Numbered from the stretch's first letter, positions 1 to 11,364 are shown. The stretch is 64,000 nucleotides of DNA from Burkholderiales bacterium (GCA_025354165.1 JANXNI010000083.1:25215-89214); one strand, 5' to 3'. Translations and numbers: made by a program. Notes: a model not told the origin generated them from the sequence alone.

Positions 1-542
1 AAGAAATAGGCCGCCTGACCGACCAGCAGCAACACGGCGATGAGCGAGGCCACTGCGTAGCCCCAGCGTGCACCGCGCGATTCGACCGCCGCAGGCGCGC
101 GCCAACGGTAATCGTTCAGATCGTGCGCCGTCTTGTCGGTTGCGGCGGTGCTCTGCGTATCCACGTCGAGATTACGCACGAGAGGATCAGCGTTATCCGT
201 CGATTCGCCGTTAGTGGCAACAGCTTCCACTGCAATGTCTTTGGTGACCTTGACGTCGTTAGCGCTCCCGTCTTTCACTGCGGCATCATCACGCTCCGCC
301 GTCATCGCAGGCATGCCCTGAACGATGGTTTGCGGCGACGCTCCTTCGACCGCTTCATGCATCGGGGGCATTGGCGGCAAGATGCCTTCGATCAAGTGTT
401 CAACTGCGTCAAAAATGCCACGACAGGCACCGCAGCGCACAAGTCCCGCGTGCAGCTTCACCTGCTCCGGGCGCACGCGAAATTTCGCGCTGCAATGCGG
501 GCATTGCGTGATAGCGGATACTTGCGTTGGGACGTTGGACAT
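1..542 (-). CDS. MJ0042 zinc-ribbon / DUF3426-type membrane protein (partial)
   Basis: The reading frame runs from an ATG at 542 to the left edge without a stop, so the C-terminal part is missing. The N-terminus has a zinc ribbon of the MJ0042 type with CPHC near residue 14 and CGAC about 22 residues later. A long acidic, low-complexity linker follows, then one hydrophobic segment (YAVASLIAVLLLVGQAAYFF) at the window edge. In this family a DUF3426 domain normally follows the membrane segment. The gene lies directly downstream of prmA on the same strand, a common betaproteobacterial order. Its function is unknown; a role in sensing or assembly at the inner membrane is only a guess. Confidence 0.85.
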   Translation of the reverse strand, partial: MSNVPTQVSAITQCPHCSAKFRVRPEQVKLHAGLVRCGACRGIFDAVEHLIEGILPPMPPMHEAVEGASPQTIVQGMPAMTAERDDAAVKDGSANDVKVTKDIAVEAVATNGESTDNADPLVRNLDVDTQSTAATDKTAHDLNDYRWRAPAAVESRGARWGYAVASLIAVLLLVGQAAYF

Positions 543-594
543 AGTGCAATCGTAGCGTACGCGTCGCGAGTGCGACGCGGCGGAGCACGCGCGT

Positions 595-1509
595 TTAGTC
601 GCGCGTTCCGCTCATGCGCACCCAGCCGTCACGCTCAGCACTTACCGTGAGCTTGATCCACGGTGCATAAGCGATCTGGATTCGCTCAATTTGCGGTGTG
701 AGAATACCCGCGAGCGCGAGCGCGCCGCCTGCTTTAACGTGGGCGCAAATGGCTGGCGCGAGCACCGTCAGCGGGCCAGCCAAAATGTTCGCTACGACGA
801 CGTCGTATTGGGCATGCAGTTCGTCGTCAGAGGTCGCGTAAGCAACCTTCAGTTTGTTCGCTTCGGTGTTCAGTCGCGCGGTTTCAACGGCTTGCGGATC
901 GATATCCACGCCGAAAACTTCTGTTGCGCCCAATGCGGAGGCCGCCATCGCCAAAATCCCCGAACCACAGCCGTAGTCGAGCACGGTCTTGCCCGTTAGC
1001 GACAAGTCACTCAACCATTGCAAACACAAGCGCGTTGTCGGATGGGTGCCGGTGCCGAAAGCCAACCCCGGATCAACGCGTAGATTGATCGCGGCTGGAT
1101 TCGGAGGCTCGCACCAGGTGGGCACGATCCAGAGTTTTGGTGTGATTTCGATGGGTTCGAACTGGGCCTGAGTGGCGCGCACCCAATCGGTTTCCGGGAC
1201 GACGCGAAATTCGTGCGGGCCTAGCGAATAGCCCGCTTCGCTGCGGAGCGTTTTCCACAGCGCATCAAGTTCATCCGTCGTGACACTCGATTCGAACAGA
1301 GCCGCAATACGGCTATCAGCCCAGCGCTGGCTAAGCGCCATGCCGGGTTCGCCGAAAATCGGCTGCTCGGCGTCACTTTCCGCGTTCAAGTCCGCGACGT
1401 CAACCGCGAGCGCGCCCGCTTCAAGCAACGCATCGGCGATAGCGTCAGCCGCCTCGCCCTTAACCGGGCCGGAGATTTCCAGCCATGTCAGCGCTCCGAC
1501 GGATGTCAC
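595..1509 (-). CDS. prmA: Ribosomal protein L11 methyltransferase
   Basis: This is an S-adenosylmethionine-dependent methyltransferase that trimethylates ribosomal protein L11 in the cytoplasm. The 304 residues match the family length. The N-terminal part is the L11-binding region. The catalytic domain shows GTGTHPTT (about 152-159), the SAM-binding loop DYGCGSG (178-184), VDIDP (201-205) and [10 protein letters not shown] in motif IV. The start is a GTG sharing GTGA with the accC stop, which points to translational coupling. The order accB-accC-prmA is typical of Betaproteobacteria. Confidence 0.96.
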   Translation of the reverse strand: MTSVGALTWLEISGPVKGEAADAIADALLEAGALAVDVADLNAESDAEQPIFGEPGMALSQRWADSRIAALFESSVTTDELDALWKTLRSEAGYSLGPHEFRVVPETDWVRATQAQFEPIEITPKLWIVPTWCEPPNPAAINLRVDPGLAFGTGTHPTTRLCLQWLSDLSLTGKTVLDYGCGSGILAMAASALGATEVFGVDIDPQAVETARLNTEANKLKVAYATSDDELHAQYDVVVANILAGPLTVLAPAICAHVKAGGALALAGILTPQIERIQIAYAPWIKLTVSAERDGWVRMSGTRD

Positions 1510-2864
1510 TTCCTGCGTTCCGCAAGCTTCGCCATCCGCTGCTCAAGGTAGTGAATCGAAAAGCCGCCTTTAATGAACTGGGCGTCGTCCATGAGTTCGC
1601 GATGCAGCGCAATGTTCGTCTTGATGCCTTCGACGATCATCTCGGAGAGCGCGATGCGCATGCGTGCAATCGCCTGCTCACGCGTTGCACCATACGCGAG
1701 CAATTTTCCCACCATCGAATCGTAATTCGGTGGAACAAAGTAGCCGTTATAGGCGTGTGAATCAACTCGAATACCGGGGCCACCGGGCGCGTGCCAACTC
1801 GTGATGCGGCCAGGTGATGGCACAAACGAATTCGGATCCTCGGCGTTGATCCGGCATTCAATCGCATGGCCGCGTTTGATGACGTCCTTTTGACGAAACG
1901 TCATCTTTTGATTCGCGGCAATCTTGATCTGTTCCTGCACGATGTCAATGCCGGTGATCAGCTCAGTGACGGGATGCTCAACCTGCACACGCGTGTTCAT
2001 TTCAATGAAATAGAACTCGCCGTTTTCGTACAAAAACTCGAACGTACCGGCGCCGCGATAATTGATTTTCTTGCAGGCTTCGACGCAACGCTCACCAATT
2101 TTTGCGATCAGCTTTTCTGGAATGCCGGGCGCGGGGCCTTCTTCAATAATTTTTTGATGGCGGCGCTGCATCGAACAATCGCGCTCGAAAAGGTACACCG
2201 CGTTCTTGTGTTGATCGGCGAGTATTTGAATCTCGATGTGGCGCGGATTCTCAAGGAATTTCTCCATGTAGACCGTGCCGTTGCCGAACGCCGCGAGCGC
2301 TTCGCCTTTGGTAAGTGTCACCGCGTTGACGAGTGCCGCTTCGGTTTGCACCACACGCATGCCGCGTCCGCCGCCGCCGCCCGAGGCCTTGATGATGACG
2401 GGATAGCCAATCGTGCGGGCGATCCGGATCATCTCGCGCGGATCGTCGGGCAATGCGCCGTCCATGCCCGGCACCACGGGCACTCCGGCCTTTTTCATGG
2501 CGAGCTTGGCAGACACTTTGTCGCCCATCAGACGGATTGTTTCGGCGCGCGGACCGATGAATACGAAGCCGGATTTTTCCACTTTCTCCGAAAAATCTGC
2601 GTTTTCCGAGAGAAACCCATAGCCCGGGTGAATCGCCTGGGCGTCAGTGACTTCGGCGGCCGCGATAATCGCCGGGACGTTCAAATAGCTTTGTGCGGAC
2701 GGCGCAGGGCCGATGCAGATCGATTCATCGGCGAGTTTGACGTATTTAGCGTCGGCGTCGGCTTCGGAATGCACGACCACCGTTTTGATGCCCATTTCGC
2801 GGCACGCGCGCTGAATCCGCAGCGCGATCTCGCCGCGATTGGCGATCAAAATCTTGTCGAACAT
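1506..2864 (-). CDS. accC: Acetyl-CoA carboxylase, biotin carboxylase subunit
   Basis: The protein carboxylates biotin on AccB using ATP and bicarbonate, the first half of acetyl-CoA carboxylase in fatty acid synthesis. The ATP-grasp enzyme has [10 protein letters not shown] (79-88), the glycine-rich ATP loop [11 protein letters not shown] (160-170) and the catalytic stretch [14 protein letters not shown] near residue 290. I start it at [12 protein letters not shown], where the conserved fold begins, giving 452 residues. An in-frame ATG 42 bases upstream adds 14 residues that do not look conserved. It lies 57 bases after accB and overlaps prmA. Confidence 0.97.
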   Translation of the reverse strand: MFDKILIANRGEIALRIQRACREMGIKTVVVHSEADADAKYVKLADESICIGPAPSAQSYLNVPAIIAAAEVTDAQAIHPGYGFLSENADFSEKVEKSGFVFIGPRAETIRLMGDKVSAKLAMKKAGVPVVPGMDGALPDDPREMIRIARTIGYPVIIKASGGGGGRGMRVVQTEAALVNAVTLTKGEALAAFGNGTVYMEKFLENPRHIEIQILADQHKNAVYLFERDCSMQRRHQKIIEEGPAPGIPEKLIAKIGERCVEACKKINYRGAGTFEFLYENGEFYFIEMNTRVQVEHPVTELITGIDIVQEQIKIAANQKMTFRQKDVIKRGHAIECRINAEDPNSFVPSPGRITSWHAPGGPGIRVDSHAYNGYFVPPNYDSMVGKLLAYGATREQAIARMRIALSEMIVEGIKTNIALHRELMDDAQFIKGGFSIHYLEQRMAKLAERRK

Positions 2865-2921
2865 CAGGTTTTCCGGCTTTTTAGCCGAGGTCAGGGAGAG
2901 CGCCATCGTGGATTATTCGAC

Positions 2922-3398
2922 TTATTCGATGGTGAACAGCGGCTGACCGTATTCGACGGCATTTCCAGATTCCACGAGCACGGCCTTGACCACGCCCGAT
3001 TTGTCTGCCTCGATCTCGTTCATGAGTTTCATGGCTTCGATGATGCAAATCGTGTCGCCCACGTTCACACTGCTGCCGACCTCAACAAACGGCTTGGCAC
3101 CGGGCGCTGCGGAGCGATAGAACGTGCCGACCATCGGGGACTTCACGATGTGACCGGTGGGCAACACGGCGGCCGGCTCAGCCACCGGCGCAGCAGCGGG
3201 TGCGGCCAACGGAGCGGCCATTGCAGGGCCCGGCTGCATCGCGTGCATCATTGGTGCGGCGTATTGCATGAACGGCTGCGGCGCGTTGGCAACCGTCCGC
3301 GTGATGCGCACCCGTTCTTCGCCCTCGGTCACTTCGAGCTCGGCGATGCCGGACTCCTGAACGAGTTCGATCAAAGTTTTTAATTTACGCAGATCCAT
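2922..3398 (-). CDS. accB: Biotin carboxyl carrier protein of acetyl-CoA carboxylase
   Basis: This is the carrier subunit that moves carboxybiotin between AccC and the carboxyltransferase. The N-terminal 35 residues form the usual family segment, followed by an Ala/Pro-rich linker (about 40-80) and a C-terminal biotinyl domain. The biotin attachment motif EAMKLMNEI places the modified lysine at residue 124. AccB is the likely substrate of the BirA ligase encoded near 20 kb. It is the first gene of the accB-accC-prmA run, and GGAGAA lies upstream of the ATG. Confidence 0.97.
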   Translation of the reverse strand: MDLRKLKTLIELVQESGIAELEVTEGEERVRITRTVANAPQPFMQYAAPMMHAMQPGPAMAAPLAAPAAAPVAEPAAVLPTGHIVKSPMVGTFYRSAAPGAKPFVEVGSSVNVGDTICIIEAMKLMNEIEADKSGVVKAVLVESGNAVEYGQPLFTIE

Positions 3399-3458
3399 GC
3401 GAAGGTTCTCCTCTTGGGGAAGATAAGTGGCGCTGTGTGGGTCGTTAAGTAGAGAAAA

Positions 3459-3902
3459 CTACCTGGACGAATACTCGGTCGTCAGGAAATCGAGCGCGAG
3501 GTCGTAACCGCGCACGCCGAAACCGACGATGATGCCGCGCGCAATGGCGCTTAAGTATGAGTGGTGGCGAAATTCCTCGCGGGCATGCACATTGGTGATG
3601 TGCACTTCGAGAAAAGTCAGTGAGGCTCCGGCGAACGCATCGCGCAGGGCAACACTGGTGTGGGTCAGAGCGCCAGCATTGATGATGCAGGCGACCGTTC
3701 CGTCAGCGCGTGTGGCATGAATGCGATCCACCAACACGCCTTCGTGATTGCTTTGCAGGCAGTCGAGATGAAATCCCGCTAAAGCTGCTCGGGCCGACAA
3801 GTGGTCCTCAAGCTGCTCCAGCGTGGTCGAGCCGTATTTTTCCGGTTCCCGTGTTCCGAGCAGATTCAGGTTCGGGCCGTGTAGCAAAAGAATCCGCGGC
3901 AT
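3459..3902 (-). CDS. aroQ: Type II 3-dehydroquinate dehydratase
   Basis: The enzyme dehydrates 3-dehydroquinate to 3-dehydroshikimate in the shikimate pathway. The 147-residue product fits type II enzymes. It starts [21 protein letters not shown], with the tyrosine-lid sequence EKYGS next, then [30 protein letters not shown] and [18 protein letters not shown] chose the ATG at 3902 because GGAG sits 7 bases upstream and homologues start here. The open frame extends 43 codons further with no family similarity. It stands just upstream of accB, an arrangement also seen in relatives. Confidence 0.95.
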   Translation of the reverse strand: MPRILLLHGPNLNLLGTREPEKYGSTTLEQLEDHLSARAALAGFHLDCLQSNHEGVLVDRIHATRADGTVACIINAGALTHTSVALRDAFAGASLTFLEVHITNVHAREEFRHHSYLSAIARGIIVGFGVRGYDLALDFLTTEYSSR

Positions 3903-4174
3903 GCCAATCTCCACGTCGCTCGCCTTGCGTATGGTTTCGCCCATTTCTTCGTGAGCGCGTTCAACCCGTTTGTGGGTCGCAGTTTTGGCTCCGCCAGTCA
4001 CCGATTCGACGTCAGTCGCCATCAATTGCATCTCGATTCAATCGGGAGATCGAAGCAAGTTAAGTTGAGATAGGCGATAGTTTGCCTGAAATTTGAATTT
4101 GTTGCTAGTTGGCGACAGCTTTTCCCAGTCCTTTGCTATGACGTTGGGATGCCTTCGAAATCGCTGCTACAACC
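3903..4174. other. Non-coding leader region upstream of aroQ
   Basis: No convincing gene is seen here. The stretch should hold the aroQ promoter on the minus strand. The minus-strand frame that stays open to 4031 has no recognisable family sequence. Together with the 120-bp element next to it, this forms the gap between aroQ and the TlpA-like gene. Confidence 0.6.
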
Positions 4175-4294
4175 AACAACTTTTCCATGAAAACGCCACC
4201 GAATGGGGGAAAATCCGATATATCCTTAAAAGTCGACTATAGCTCAAATTTCGCTTAAGCCCCTGTGCAAAGGCATTTTCAGAAAAAAGTTGAT
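4175..4294. repeat. 120-bp quasi-palindromic intergenic element, copy A
   Basis: The copy is exactly 120 bases. The left end reads AACAACTTTTCCATGAAAA and the right end, reversed, ATCAACTTTTTTCTGAAAA, so the two arms are imperfect inverted repeats. The hexamer GTCGAC occupies positions 58-63, the exact centre. CCCCTGTGCAAAGG in the right arm mirrors GAATGGGGG in the left. It lies 43 bases beyond the stop of the TlpA-like gene. See copies at 11194, 14406, 28705, 31695, 40028 and 49839. Confidence 0.85.
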
Positions 4295-4337
4295 CGCAAA
4301 CTACAATCCTACAAATACATCACTCGATGATTTTCGT

Positions 4338-4892
4338 TTAAGCGAAGATAGCTTCAATTTCGCCGTACTTAAGCTTACCTACGCGACGAAGCATGACTTC
4401 GCTCTTCGGCGAAATCACCAGCGTGAACGGCAGGACACCTTGTGGATTGCCCATCGTTTTGACCGCTTCGAGCCACGCTGCATCGCCCAAAAGAATCGGG
4501 TAATTTATCGCCAAATTTTTGGCGAATCGCTCGACTGGAGCGCGCCGATCAATGGCGATGCCGACAAATTGCAGGCCTTTCGCGGCAAATTCATTTTGCG
4601 CTTTCACGAATTCTGGCATTTCCTCACGGCACGGCCCACACCACGTTGCCCAGAAATTCACGATCAACGTCTTGCCTTGCCACGTCGAAATAGGCGTCGT
4701 CTTGCCGTCCAGGGCTTCAAAGCTGGCGGTCAAAAGTTTCGCCTCTTCGCCTATCACTGCGCCGCGCGTCAGCCACCAATGCCCCCCCCACGCGCCCGCG
4801 CCGCAAGCAGCCACCGCCGCTGTCCCAAGAATTAAAGCCCGCTTGCCCGACGACATGGGTCGGCCAGAATCCGGTCGCACGTCCTCGCTCAT
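4338..4892 (-). CDS. TlpA/ResA-like membrane-anchored thioredoxin
   Basis: The protein is a periplasm-facing thiol-disulfide oxidoreductase, 184 residues long. One membrane segment (about 18-37) acts as an anchor. The thioredoxin fold carries WCGPC at 84-88 inside the strand NFWATWCGPC, and the cis-proline loop GVLPFTLVI lies near 153. The family reduces disulfides in apocytochromes or metal-binding proteins. Its start overlaps by 4 bases the stop of a stand-alone DsbD N-terminal domain, so the two are probably co-translated and may exchange electrons. The exact substrate cannot be told from sequence. Confidence 0.9.
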   Translation of the reverse strand: MSEDVRPDSGRPMSSGKRALILGTAAVAACGAGAWGGHWWLTRGAVIGEEAKLLTASFEALDGKTTPISTWQGKTLIVNFWATWCGPCREEMPEFVKAQNEFAAKGLQFVGIAIDRRAPVERFAKNLAINYPILLGDAAWLEAVKTMGNPQGVLPFTLVISPKSEVMLRRVGKLKYGEIEAIFA

Positions 4893-5431
4893 TGACTCAC
4901 CTGCGGCTTGAACTGGTTCTTGAGGCTAGGCGGCGGCAACGCTTTTGCTGGCAAATTCTTCGTACCGGCGGTCAAGGCAAACAACCGTTTCGCCGGTGGA
5001 TAGCAAATGCCGGCGACTTCGGAGCAGCCTTGAAACACAAGCTCCAGCTCGGTTTTTGTTGCCGCCACCGGGACCAGCTCAAGCACAAACGGCTGCTCAA
5101 ACACCGTTGTTTTGCCAAAGGTGGGGTCGTTCTTGACCTTACCCTTGTGTTGCGACAGCTTCGTCAATTTAGGCGAAACTGCCGATCCGATGTCCTTGCC
5201 ATCCACCCAAAATTCAAAGCGATCCCGATACAAATAATGCCCCGGCGTCACCCCGACCTGCAACGCCAATTTGCCGCCGACGAAGCTTGCCGTGACCGGA
5301 AACGCCTCATCCACAGGCAACGGGCCGTCGCTGTCCGCCGCCCAGACAACCGGCGTCATAAAAGCGACAGCGCAAAAAATTGCAATCAGGGCGGTAAATC
5401 GCCCGGCACCTTTCGCTCCGGGTGCTGTCAT
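4889..5431 (-). CDS. Stand-alone DsbD N-terminal (alpha) domain protein, exported
   Basis: This 180-residue exported protein has a signal peptide (ALIAIFCAVAFMTPVVWA) and one domain resembling the periplasmic N-terminal domain of DsbD. The paired cysteines of that domain are present in FQGCSEVAGICYPP (C136, C143), as are the family motifs YLYRDRFEF and DPTFGKTTVFE. The membrane and thioredoxin domains of DsbD are absent, but a TlpA-like thioredoxin gene overlaps downstream. I start at the ATG at 5431; the frame stays open 47 codons further but would run across the divergent fxsA gene. It probably relays electrons to periplasmic thiol proteins. Confidence 0.85.
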   Translation of the reverse strand: MTAPGAKGAGRFTALIAIFCAVAFMTPVVWAADSDGPLPVDEAFPVTASFVGGKLALQVGVTPGHYLYRDRFEFWVDGKDIGSAVSPKLTKLSQHKGKVKNDPTFGKTTVFEQPFVLELVPVAATKTELELVFQGCSEVAGICYPPAKRLFALTAGTKNLPAKALPPPSLKNQFKPQVSQ

Positions 5432-5522
5432 ACTTACGACATATTGAGCCGACCGCTTTGGCTGATTTGGGAGCAGAACGCCCCTTATGAGATTGCTGGA
5501 AGCGCAGGCGCTGGAGATGTTC

Positions 5523-5912
5523 ATGCCACTCGTTTTACTTGGAATTTTGTTGGTGCTACCCGTATTGGACATCTATGCGACGCTCCGGTTCGCCGAATCG
5601 CTCGATGTTCCTGCGTTAGCGCTCTTCGTGCCCGGATTTGTCTTCGGTCTTTTACTGATGAGGCGCGAAACCAGCACGCTCAAAGCGCGTTTCGTGAACG
5701 CCCTGCAAAGTATGTCACTCCCTGGCGTTGTCTTCGACAGCGGTCGCCGCATGCTGGCGGCCGTGCTTTTCCTGTTCCCCGGCGTCATGAGCGATATTTT
5801 CGCGTTGTGCTTGCTGCTGATCCCAAGTCGTGCCACGCCGCAGGTTGCCACCGCCTCGTCCGCGCCGAGCGGCCCCAAGGTGATGGATGGTGAATTCAGG
5901 CGCTTGGACTAG
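5523..5912 (+). CDS. fxsA: FxsA family membrane protein
   Basis: FxsA is an inner-membrane protein, named for suppressing F exclusion of phage T7; its physiological role is unclear. The sequence has hydrophobic segments at the N-terminus ([14 protein letters not shown]), at [14 protein letters not shown] and at [21 protein letters not shown], and ends in the family-typical [11 protein letters not shown] prefer the ATG at 5523, with GGAG 6 bases upstream and an N-terminus aligning with E. coli FxsA. An ATG at 5487 would add 12 residues. It is divergent from the DsbD-like gene, and its 3' end overlaps lgt by 17 bases tail to tail. Confidence 0.88.
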   Translation: MPLVLLGILLVLPVLDIYATLRFAESLDVPALALFVPGFVFGLLLMRRETSTLKARFVNALQSMSLPGVVFDSGRRMLAAVLFLFPGVMSDIFALCLLLIPSRATPQVATASSAPSGPKVMDGEFRRLD

Positions 5913-6684
5913 TCGGACGCAGCAGTAACCACCCGCCAATCAAAATCATCGGTACGCACAACCACTGCCCCATCGTCATCCCGAACGAGAGAAAACCAAG
6001 GAACGCATCCGGTTCGCGGAAAAATTCTGCCGTGGAGCGCAGGACGCCGTAGCCTACCAGAAATGCGCCTGAAACGCGTCCCAAAGCACGCGGCTTGCTG
6101 GAATAAATCCACAAAATAATGAATAGCAGTACGCCCTCAAGCGCGAACTGGTAAAGCTGTGACGGATGACGCGGAATGCGGTCCACCGTCGGGAAAATCA
6201 TGGCCCACGGCAAAGACGGGTCGGCCGCACGGCCCGGTAACTCGGCGTTAATGAAATTACCGATGCGGCCTGAAGCCAGGCCCAGCGGCACCAGCGGCGA
6301 GACGAAATCCATCACCCGCAAAAACTTTCTCTCCGTGCGCCGCGCATACAGCCACATCGCGAAAATTACGCCGAGCAGGCCGCCGTGAAAACTCATGCCA
6401 CCCTGCCACACGGCAAAAATTTCAAGCGGGTTGCTCAGGTAATAACCGGGCTTGTAGAACAGACAATAGCCGATGCGTCCGCCCAAAACCACACCCAAAA
6501 TGCCGTAAAGCAGTAGCTCGTCGACATCGCCCGGTTTCCAGCCCTGCAAAACCTGTTTGCGAGCGCGATACTGACCGAGCAGCATGAACAGTACGAAGGC
6601 CACAAGGTAGGTTAGGCCGTACCAGCGAATGGCGAGCGGGCCGATTTGCAGGGCGATGGGGTCAATTTCAGGATGGATCAGCAT
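5896..6684 (-). CDS. lgt: Prolipoprotein diacylglyceryl transferase
   Basis: Lgt transfers diacylglycerol from phosphatidylglycerol to the lipobox cysteine of prolipoproteins in the inner membrane. The 262-residue polytopic protein carries the Lgt signature [16 protein letters not shown], the essential-histidine region [11 protein letters not shown] and GLTYLVAF early in the chain. It is divergent from ilvD, a pairing frequent in Betaproteobacteria. The about 100 bases between the two starts should hold both promoters. Confidence 0.96.
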   Translation of the reverse strand: MLIHPEIDPIALQIGPLAIRWYGLTYLVAFVLFMLLGQYRARKQVLQGWKPGDVDELLLYGILGVVLGGRIGYCLFYKPGYYLSNPLEIFAVWQGGMSFHGGLLGVIFAMWLYARRTERKFLRVMDFVSPLVPLGLASGRIGNFINAELPGRAADPSLPWAMIFPTVDRIPRHPSQLYQFALEGVLLFIILWIYSSKPRALGRVSGAFLVGYGVLRSTAEFFREPDAFLGFLSFGMTMGQWLCVPMILIGGWLLLRPTSPSA

Positions 6685-6785
6685 AGTAGGTAAGTGTAGT
6701 GCGGCCTAAAATCTGACCTACCGACATTTGTCATCGCGTTGACAAGTCCCGCCCGTAACCCGTTTTGTGTTTTTCGAGTGCACTT

Positions 6786-8454
<1,669 letters not shown>

Positions 8455-8462
<8 letters not shown>

Positions 8463-9012
8463 GACGATTGGATTCAAATCCTTTGCGCTGTGCGCGGCGT
8501 CTTTGCTGCTTGGCAGTGCGTCGGCCACTCCGGTCGATATCAAGCTGGTCAACCCAAGTTTCGAGGAACCTGCAAACGGCGCGCGTGCGCCCGGCTGGTT
8601 TCCTTCGCAGCACACTGGGCCGGTTCGTAACTTTGAATGGGCGGTAGACACCGAAACCGCCAGTGACGGCAAGGCGAGCTACCGCATCAAACGGCTAAGT
8701 CCACAGGCGTTCGGCATGATCACTCAGGGCGTCGTTGTCGCCGGGCATGCCGGCAAAACGCTCGAGTTTTCTGCGGCCATGAAAGCCGACGATGTCGGCC
8801 CGGACGGCTGGGTGCTCTCCGTCAACGTCGAAAGCCGCAACGCCATTCTGGAGCAGGTACGCAGCACGCCGGTGACCGGCAAAGTTGGCTGGAAGCGCTC
8901 CGTGGTTCGCTTCAAATTGCCCGCGGATGCGTACGAACTGAAGCTGGGTGTCATGCTGCTCGATGAAGGCACTGGCTGGGTGGATGACATCAAGCTTCAC
9001 GTGGTGGATTAG
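8455..9012 (+). CDS. Exported beta-sandwich (carbohydrate-binding-like) protein of unknown function
   Basis: The 185-residue product has a signal peptide ending near SASA. The mature part begins [16 protein letters not shown] and ends [12 protein letters not shown], the layout of galactose-binding-like beta-sandwich modules (N-P-S-F-E near the start, W-V-D-D-I near the end). A sugar- or polymer-binding role is therefore possible, but no catalytic domain accompanies it. The start overlaps ilvD by 8 bases, so it depends on ilvD transcription even though no functional link is apparent. Confidence 0.75.
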
Positions 9013-9062
9013 ATGAGCCATCCCGTTCGTCAACACCGGTAGCGTTCATGCGTTAATGAATC

Positions 9063-9509
9063 ATGCACAAACATTTTCTCTCTTGCGTCGCGCTGACGGT
9101 CATAGCCATCGCCAATCCCTCCTTCGCCCTCGACGCTATCCCTCTTGACCAGTTGAAACCCGGATTGTGGAAAGTCGAGCGCAAGATGGAAAAACTTGAC
9201 CTCACGCCAGTGGAGTACGAGACGCGCAACAGCGAATATTGCGCCAGTCCGAAAAAAGAAATTTCACGCACGCTGCGACTGGCCAGTTTTCTTTGCAAAA
9301 CCGAGACAACCAAGGTCGCCGACAACAGATACAGCGTACGTGCCACGTGCAGACTTCCCGGTATCTCCGGTGAAAACACGACCGTCATCACCATCGTAAA
9401 CCCCGGCGAATACACCGCTCAAGTCGAGACGATCGGCACCAAATTCGGCGAGAAGCAGCATCGGAAAGAAACTATTTCCGCTGTGCGGGCCGGGGATTGT
9501 CAGGAGTAG
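9063..9509 (+). CDS. DUF3617-like exported protein
   Basis: This small exported protein (148 residues) has a signal peptide cleaved after PSFA. The mature chain shows the DUF3617-type opening LKPGLWKVERKME, a cysteine in SEYCASP, and further cysteines in FLCKTE, ATCRLPG and AGDCQE that could form two periplasmic disulfides. The family has no established function. It is probably a separate unit, 50 bases after the preceding gene. Confidence 0.75.
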   Translation: MHKHFLSCVALTVIAIANPSFALDAIPLDQLKPGLWKVERKMEKLDLTPVEYETRNSEYCASPKKEISRTLRLASFLCKTETTKVADNRYSVRATCRLPGISGENTTVITIVNPGEYTAQVETIGTKFGEKQHRKETISAVRAGDCQE

Positions 9510-9593
9510 CGCGACTATTTGCGTGCGGTTATCGGAACCGTTGCCCGAAACTACGACGCGCTACAGCTACATACGGGGACTACACTTCCCGCG

Positions 9594-9750
9594 CGGGCAC
9601 CTCTAAGAATTCATTTTTGGGGATGCAGTGTTAGGAGCCCGGAGCGCAGTAACCTTCATTACCGCTCTTGTTCATGAGCGCTTCTGGCAAAGACGCGAGC
9701 ACCGTGCGACGACACAATGCGCCCCACAAATGAATTCTTAGAGATGCCCG
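9594..9750. mobile_element. MITE-like element with 29-bp terminal inverted repeats
   Basis: A 157-bp element has ends beginning CGGGCA(C/T)CTCTAAGAATTC; the two 29-base ends match at 27 positions when one is reversed. It is too short to encode a transposase and has no credible internal ORF, so it looks like a non-autonomous derivative of an insertion sequence. No target duplication is obvious. Its right end stops one base before the pyruvate kinase ATG, so it supplies the 5' untranslated region of that gene. The parent IS is not in the window. Confidence 0.75.
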
Positions 9751-9751
9751 T

Positions 9752-11194
9752 ATGAAAGCCACCAAAATAGTTGCCACGCTCGGCCCCGCGAGCGACACCG
9801 TTGACATCATTGCCGCGATGATCGAGGCGGGATGCGATGTTTTTCGCCTTAATTTTTCGCACGGCACTGCCGAGGATCACGCAGCGCGCGCAGCACGTGT
9901 GCGCGAAGCCGCTGCCCGCGTCGGTCGTGAGGTCGCCATCATGGGCGATCTTCAGGGCCCGAAAATCCGCGTCGGCAAATTCGAAAATGGCAAAGCGATG
10001 CTCGTCGCTGGTGAGCCGTTTTTGCTTGATGCCGCGCTCGACAACAAAGCGCCCGTATCGAACGCGCAGCAAGCGAGTCTTGATTACAAAGAGCTGCCGC
10101 AGGACGTGAAAAGCGGCGACACGCTGCTGCTCGCCGACGGCTTGATCCAGTTGAAAGTCATCAAGGTGGTCGGCGACAAGGTGCACACCATCGTCGAACT
10201 CGGCGGCGAACTCTCCAACAACAAAGGCATCAACAAAATGGGCGGCGGCCTGACCGCGACGGCCCTGCCTGCCAAGGATCTGGACGACATCAAAATCGCC
10301 GTTGCCATTGACGTGGACTACCTCGCGATCTCGTTCCCCAAAAGCGCGAACGATATGCAAACGGCGCGCACCATCCTTACGGCGTGTGGCGGAAAAGCCA
10401 AGCTCATCGCCAAAATCGAGCGCGCCGAAGCCATCGTTCCGGAAACGCTAGACGAGATCATCGACGCCAGCGACGGCATCATGGTCGCACGCGGCGATCT
10501 CGCTATTGAGGTCGGCAACGCAGCCGTACCGGCGCTGCAAAAACGCATGATCAAGCGCGCGCGTGATCGTAACAAGCTCACCATCACCGCCACCCAAATG
10601 ATGGAGAGCATGATCACAGCACCCGTGCCTACGCGAGCCGAGGTCAGCGACGTCGCCAACGCAGTGCTCGATGGCACCGACGCCGTGATGCTCTCCGCCG
10701 AATCCGCGACCGGCAAATATCCGGTCGAAACCATTCGCACCATGACCGCGATTGCGCTCGCCGCCGAGCGCTCGCAGGAGTACGAGCTGGACAGCGATTT
10801 CATCCACCAGCAATTTGTGCGCGTTGATCAGGCCATCGCGATGGCCTCCCTGTTCACCGCGTTCCACTTGAAGGCAAAGGCCATCGCAGCGCTGTCGCAG
10901 TCGGGCTCCACTGCGCTCTGGATGAGTCGCCACGACAGCGGCGTGCCGATCTATGCGCTGACGCCGGAGGTGCGCTCGGCCCGCCGCGCCGCGCTGTATC
11001 GCGGCGTCAGGCCGGTTGTGGTGCCTTTTGATTCGGATCGTGAAACGGCCTTGCTCGCGGCGGAGAACGCACTGATGTCCCGCGGCGCAGTTTCCGACGG
11101 CGATTTGATCGTATTGTCGTGCGGTGAGCCAATGGGGAAAAGTGGCGGCACCAACGCACTCAAAGTCGTGCGCGTGGGCGAACATCGCGAATGA
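9752..11194 (+). CDS. pyk: Pyruvate kinase
   Basis: Pyruvate kinase converts phosphoenolpyruvate and ADP to pyruvate and ATP. The 480-residue protein shows all core motifs: LGPAS near the start, FRLNFSHG, GDLQGPKIRVG, the active-site lysine region LIAKIERAEAI, MVARGDLAIEVG and TATQMMESM, then a C-terminal allosteric domain. The ATG follows directly after a MITE-like element, and no strong ribosome-binding site is seen (only GAG in the element end). The final A of the TGA stop is the first base of a 120-bp quasi-palindrome. Confidence 0.96.
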   Translation: MKATKIVATLGPASDTVDIIAAMIEAGCDVFRLNFSHGTAEDHAARAARVREAAARVGREVAIMGDLQGPKIRVGKFENGKAMLVAGEPFLLDAALDNKAPVSNAQQASLDYKELPQDVKSGDTLLLADGLIQLKVIKVVGDKVHTIVELGGELSNNKGINKMGGGLTATALPAKDLDDIKIAVAIDVDYLAISFPKSANDMQTARTILTACGGKAKLIAKIERAEAIVPETLDEIIDASDGIMVARGDLAIEVGNAAVPALQKRMIKRARDRNKLTITATQMMESMITAPVPTRAEVSDVANAVLDGTDAVMLSAESATGKYPVETIRTMTAIALAAERSQEYELDSDFIHQQFVRVDQAIAMASLFTAFHLKAKAIAALSQSGSTALWMSRHDSGVPIYALTPEVRSARRAALYRGVRPVVVPFDSDRETALLAAENALMSRGAVSDGDLIVLSCGEPMGKSGGTNALKVVRVGEHRE

Positions 11195-11313
11195 TCAGCT
11201 TTTGGCTGAATGCTCCTTCGCATAGGGGCTGAAGCCGCAAAATATTCATTGTCGACTTATTATGTTTTGCAGCGATAACCCCTGTGCAATCGACGTTACA
11301 ACGTGAAGCTGAT
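11194..11313. repeat. 120-bp quasi-palindromic intergenic element, copy B
   Basis: The copy is exactly 120 bases. It begins ATCAGCTTTTGGCTGAA and ends GTGAAGCTGAT. Comparing the first 42 bases with the reversed last 42 gives 26 identities without gaps, including GCA(T/C)AGGGG. GTCGAC lies at positions 58-63, exactly central. The element begins on the last base of the pyruvate kinase stop codon and ends 51 bases before coaBC. Confidence 0.88.
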
Positions 11314-11364
11314 TCGTAGCTCTTGACCCTTCGACGCAAAGCGCGTCCGGGCTACACTTTTCAC

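Noticed and set aside
1866..3383. Open frame of 505 codons on the plus strand opposite accC and accB
   Set aside because: It is an antisense shadow of two certain genes on the minus strand, with no family sequence, and is explained by GC-rich codon use.
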